Shown here piece by piece: positions 5,705 through 6,090 of a DNA stretch of 6,090 nucleotides. The notes below the pieces were generated by a model that was given only the letters and a program-made list of their open reading frames with translations, had not been told where the DNA came from and made no database searches. Both the position numbers and the translations under genes were made by a program. Every line of letters begins with the position of its first letter. Positions within the stretch are counted from its first letter, which is position 1. The stretch comes from Alphaproteobacteria bacterium (GTDB taxonomy: Bacteria > Pseudomonadota > Alphaproteobacteria > UBA8366): positions 1 to 6,090 of the forward strand of contig JASLSL010000204.1 in assembly GCA_030743445.1 (NCBI GenBank), in the 5' to 3' direction.

Positions 5705-6090
5705 ATGACCGACGCCGCTACATCCCTCAAATTGTTCCAAAACCCGCGCGTTCTGCGGAACACGACCTATGGCGAGGCGGCCGATCCGTTGATCTCGACC
5801 GCCGAGTTCGAGGCCGCCAGGGCCGAGATATCCACTTGGCCGGACTATGCGCCGACGCCGCTCTTGGACTTGCCGGGTTTGGCGGCGGAATGCGGCGTTG
5901 CAGGGGTCCGTTACAAGGACGAGGCCGGACGGTTCGGGCTCGGCAGTTTCAAGGCGCTCGGCGGACCCTACGCGATCCGCCGGCTGATCGCCGAGCGGGG
6001 AGGGGAGCCGGGCGAGTTGACCGTGGCCTGCGCCACCGACGGCAATCACGGCCGCGCCGTCGCCTGGGGTGCCAAGCAGCTCGGCTGCAA
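5705..6090 (+). CDS. dpaL: Diaminopropionate ammonia-lyase, 5' part (cut by window edge)
   Basis: The first 128 complete codons of a fold-type II PLP enzyme are present; the family is about 400 residues. The segment YAPTPLLDLPGLAAECGV (48-65), then RYKDEAGRFGLGSFKALGG (69-87), carries the Schiff-base lysine K83. ATDGNHGRAVAWGAKQLG (110-127) carries the PLP-phosphate GNHG loop and D112. The TDGNHGR form, rather than the SxGNH of serine/threonine dehydratases, is typical of diaminopropionate ammonia-lyase (YgeX/DpaL), which converts 2,3-diaminopropionate to pyruvate and ammonia. In the E. coli enzyme, as I remember it, Lys77 and Asp120 are the catalytic pair, 43 residues apart; here they are 29 apart, so an intervening segment is about 14 residues shorter. 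ATG 5705 is the only ATG available after the in-frame valS stop (5687-5689). The only ribosome-site-like sequence is a GAGG overlapping that stop, 13 bases upstream, so translation may be coupled to valS. A related threonine dehydratase-like enzyme remains possible because the C-terminal part is not seen. Confidence 0.78.
   Translation, partial: MTDAATSLKLFQNPRVLRNTTYGEAADPLISTAEFEAARAEISTWPDYAPTPLLDLPGLAAECGVAGVRYKDEAGRFGLGSFKALGGPYAIRRLIAERGGEPGELTVACATDGNHGRAVAWGAKQLGC

Overview
The window is a GC-rich stretch of an alphaproteobacterial chromosome, most likely from a Rhodospirillales-type lineage. The strongest marker is a PopZ cell-pole organiser (DUF2497 family), which is essentially confined to Alphaproteobacteria. 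It sits in the order methyltransferase - tolC - popZ - valS, which from memory recurs in that class. The lineage below class level is inference. All five genes lie on the + strand and look like ordinary housekeeping genes. I see no transposase, phage gene, CRISPR array, tRNA or rRNA.

Layout: 49-702 is a protein-L-isoaspartate O-methyltransferase family protein with a clear SAM-binding core but a changed substrate-side loop. A gap (703-811) holds a credible sigma70-type promoter that begins inside its stop codon. 812-2185 is a TolC-family outer-membrane channel protein with a signal peptide. Its last ~54 bases are unusually AT-rich and contain a perfect TATAAT hexamer. 2265-2966 is PopZ with a much expanded acidic linker that carries a 12-residue tandem repeat. 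3038-5689 is a complete valyl-tRNA synthetase. 5705-6090 is the first 128 codons of a fold-type II PLP enzyme, best called diaminopropionate ammonia-lyase. It starts 15 bases after valS and is cut by the window edge.

Gaps are short (109, 79, 71 and 15 bases) and none contains a stem followed by a T-run, so read-through from one gene into the next is plausible. The genes serve different processes: protein repair or methylation, export, pole organisation and chromosome anchoring, translation, and amino-acid catabolism. The cluster is better seen as a conserved neighbourhood than as one pathway. Nothing here looks like a new defence or mobile system. The points most worth a second look are the repeat-bearing, base-free PopZ linker, the possible promoter buried in the tolC 3' end, and the coupling of a PLP ammonia-lyase to valS.
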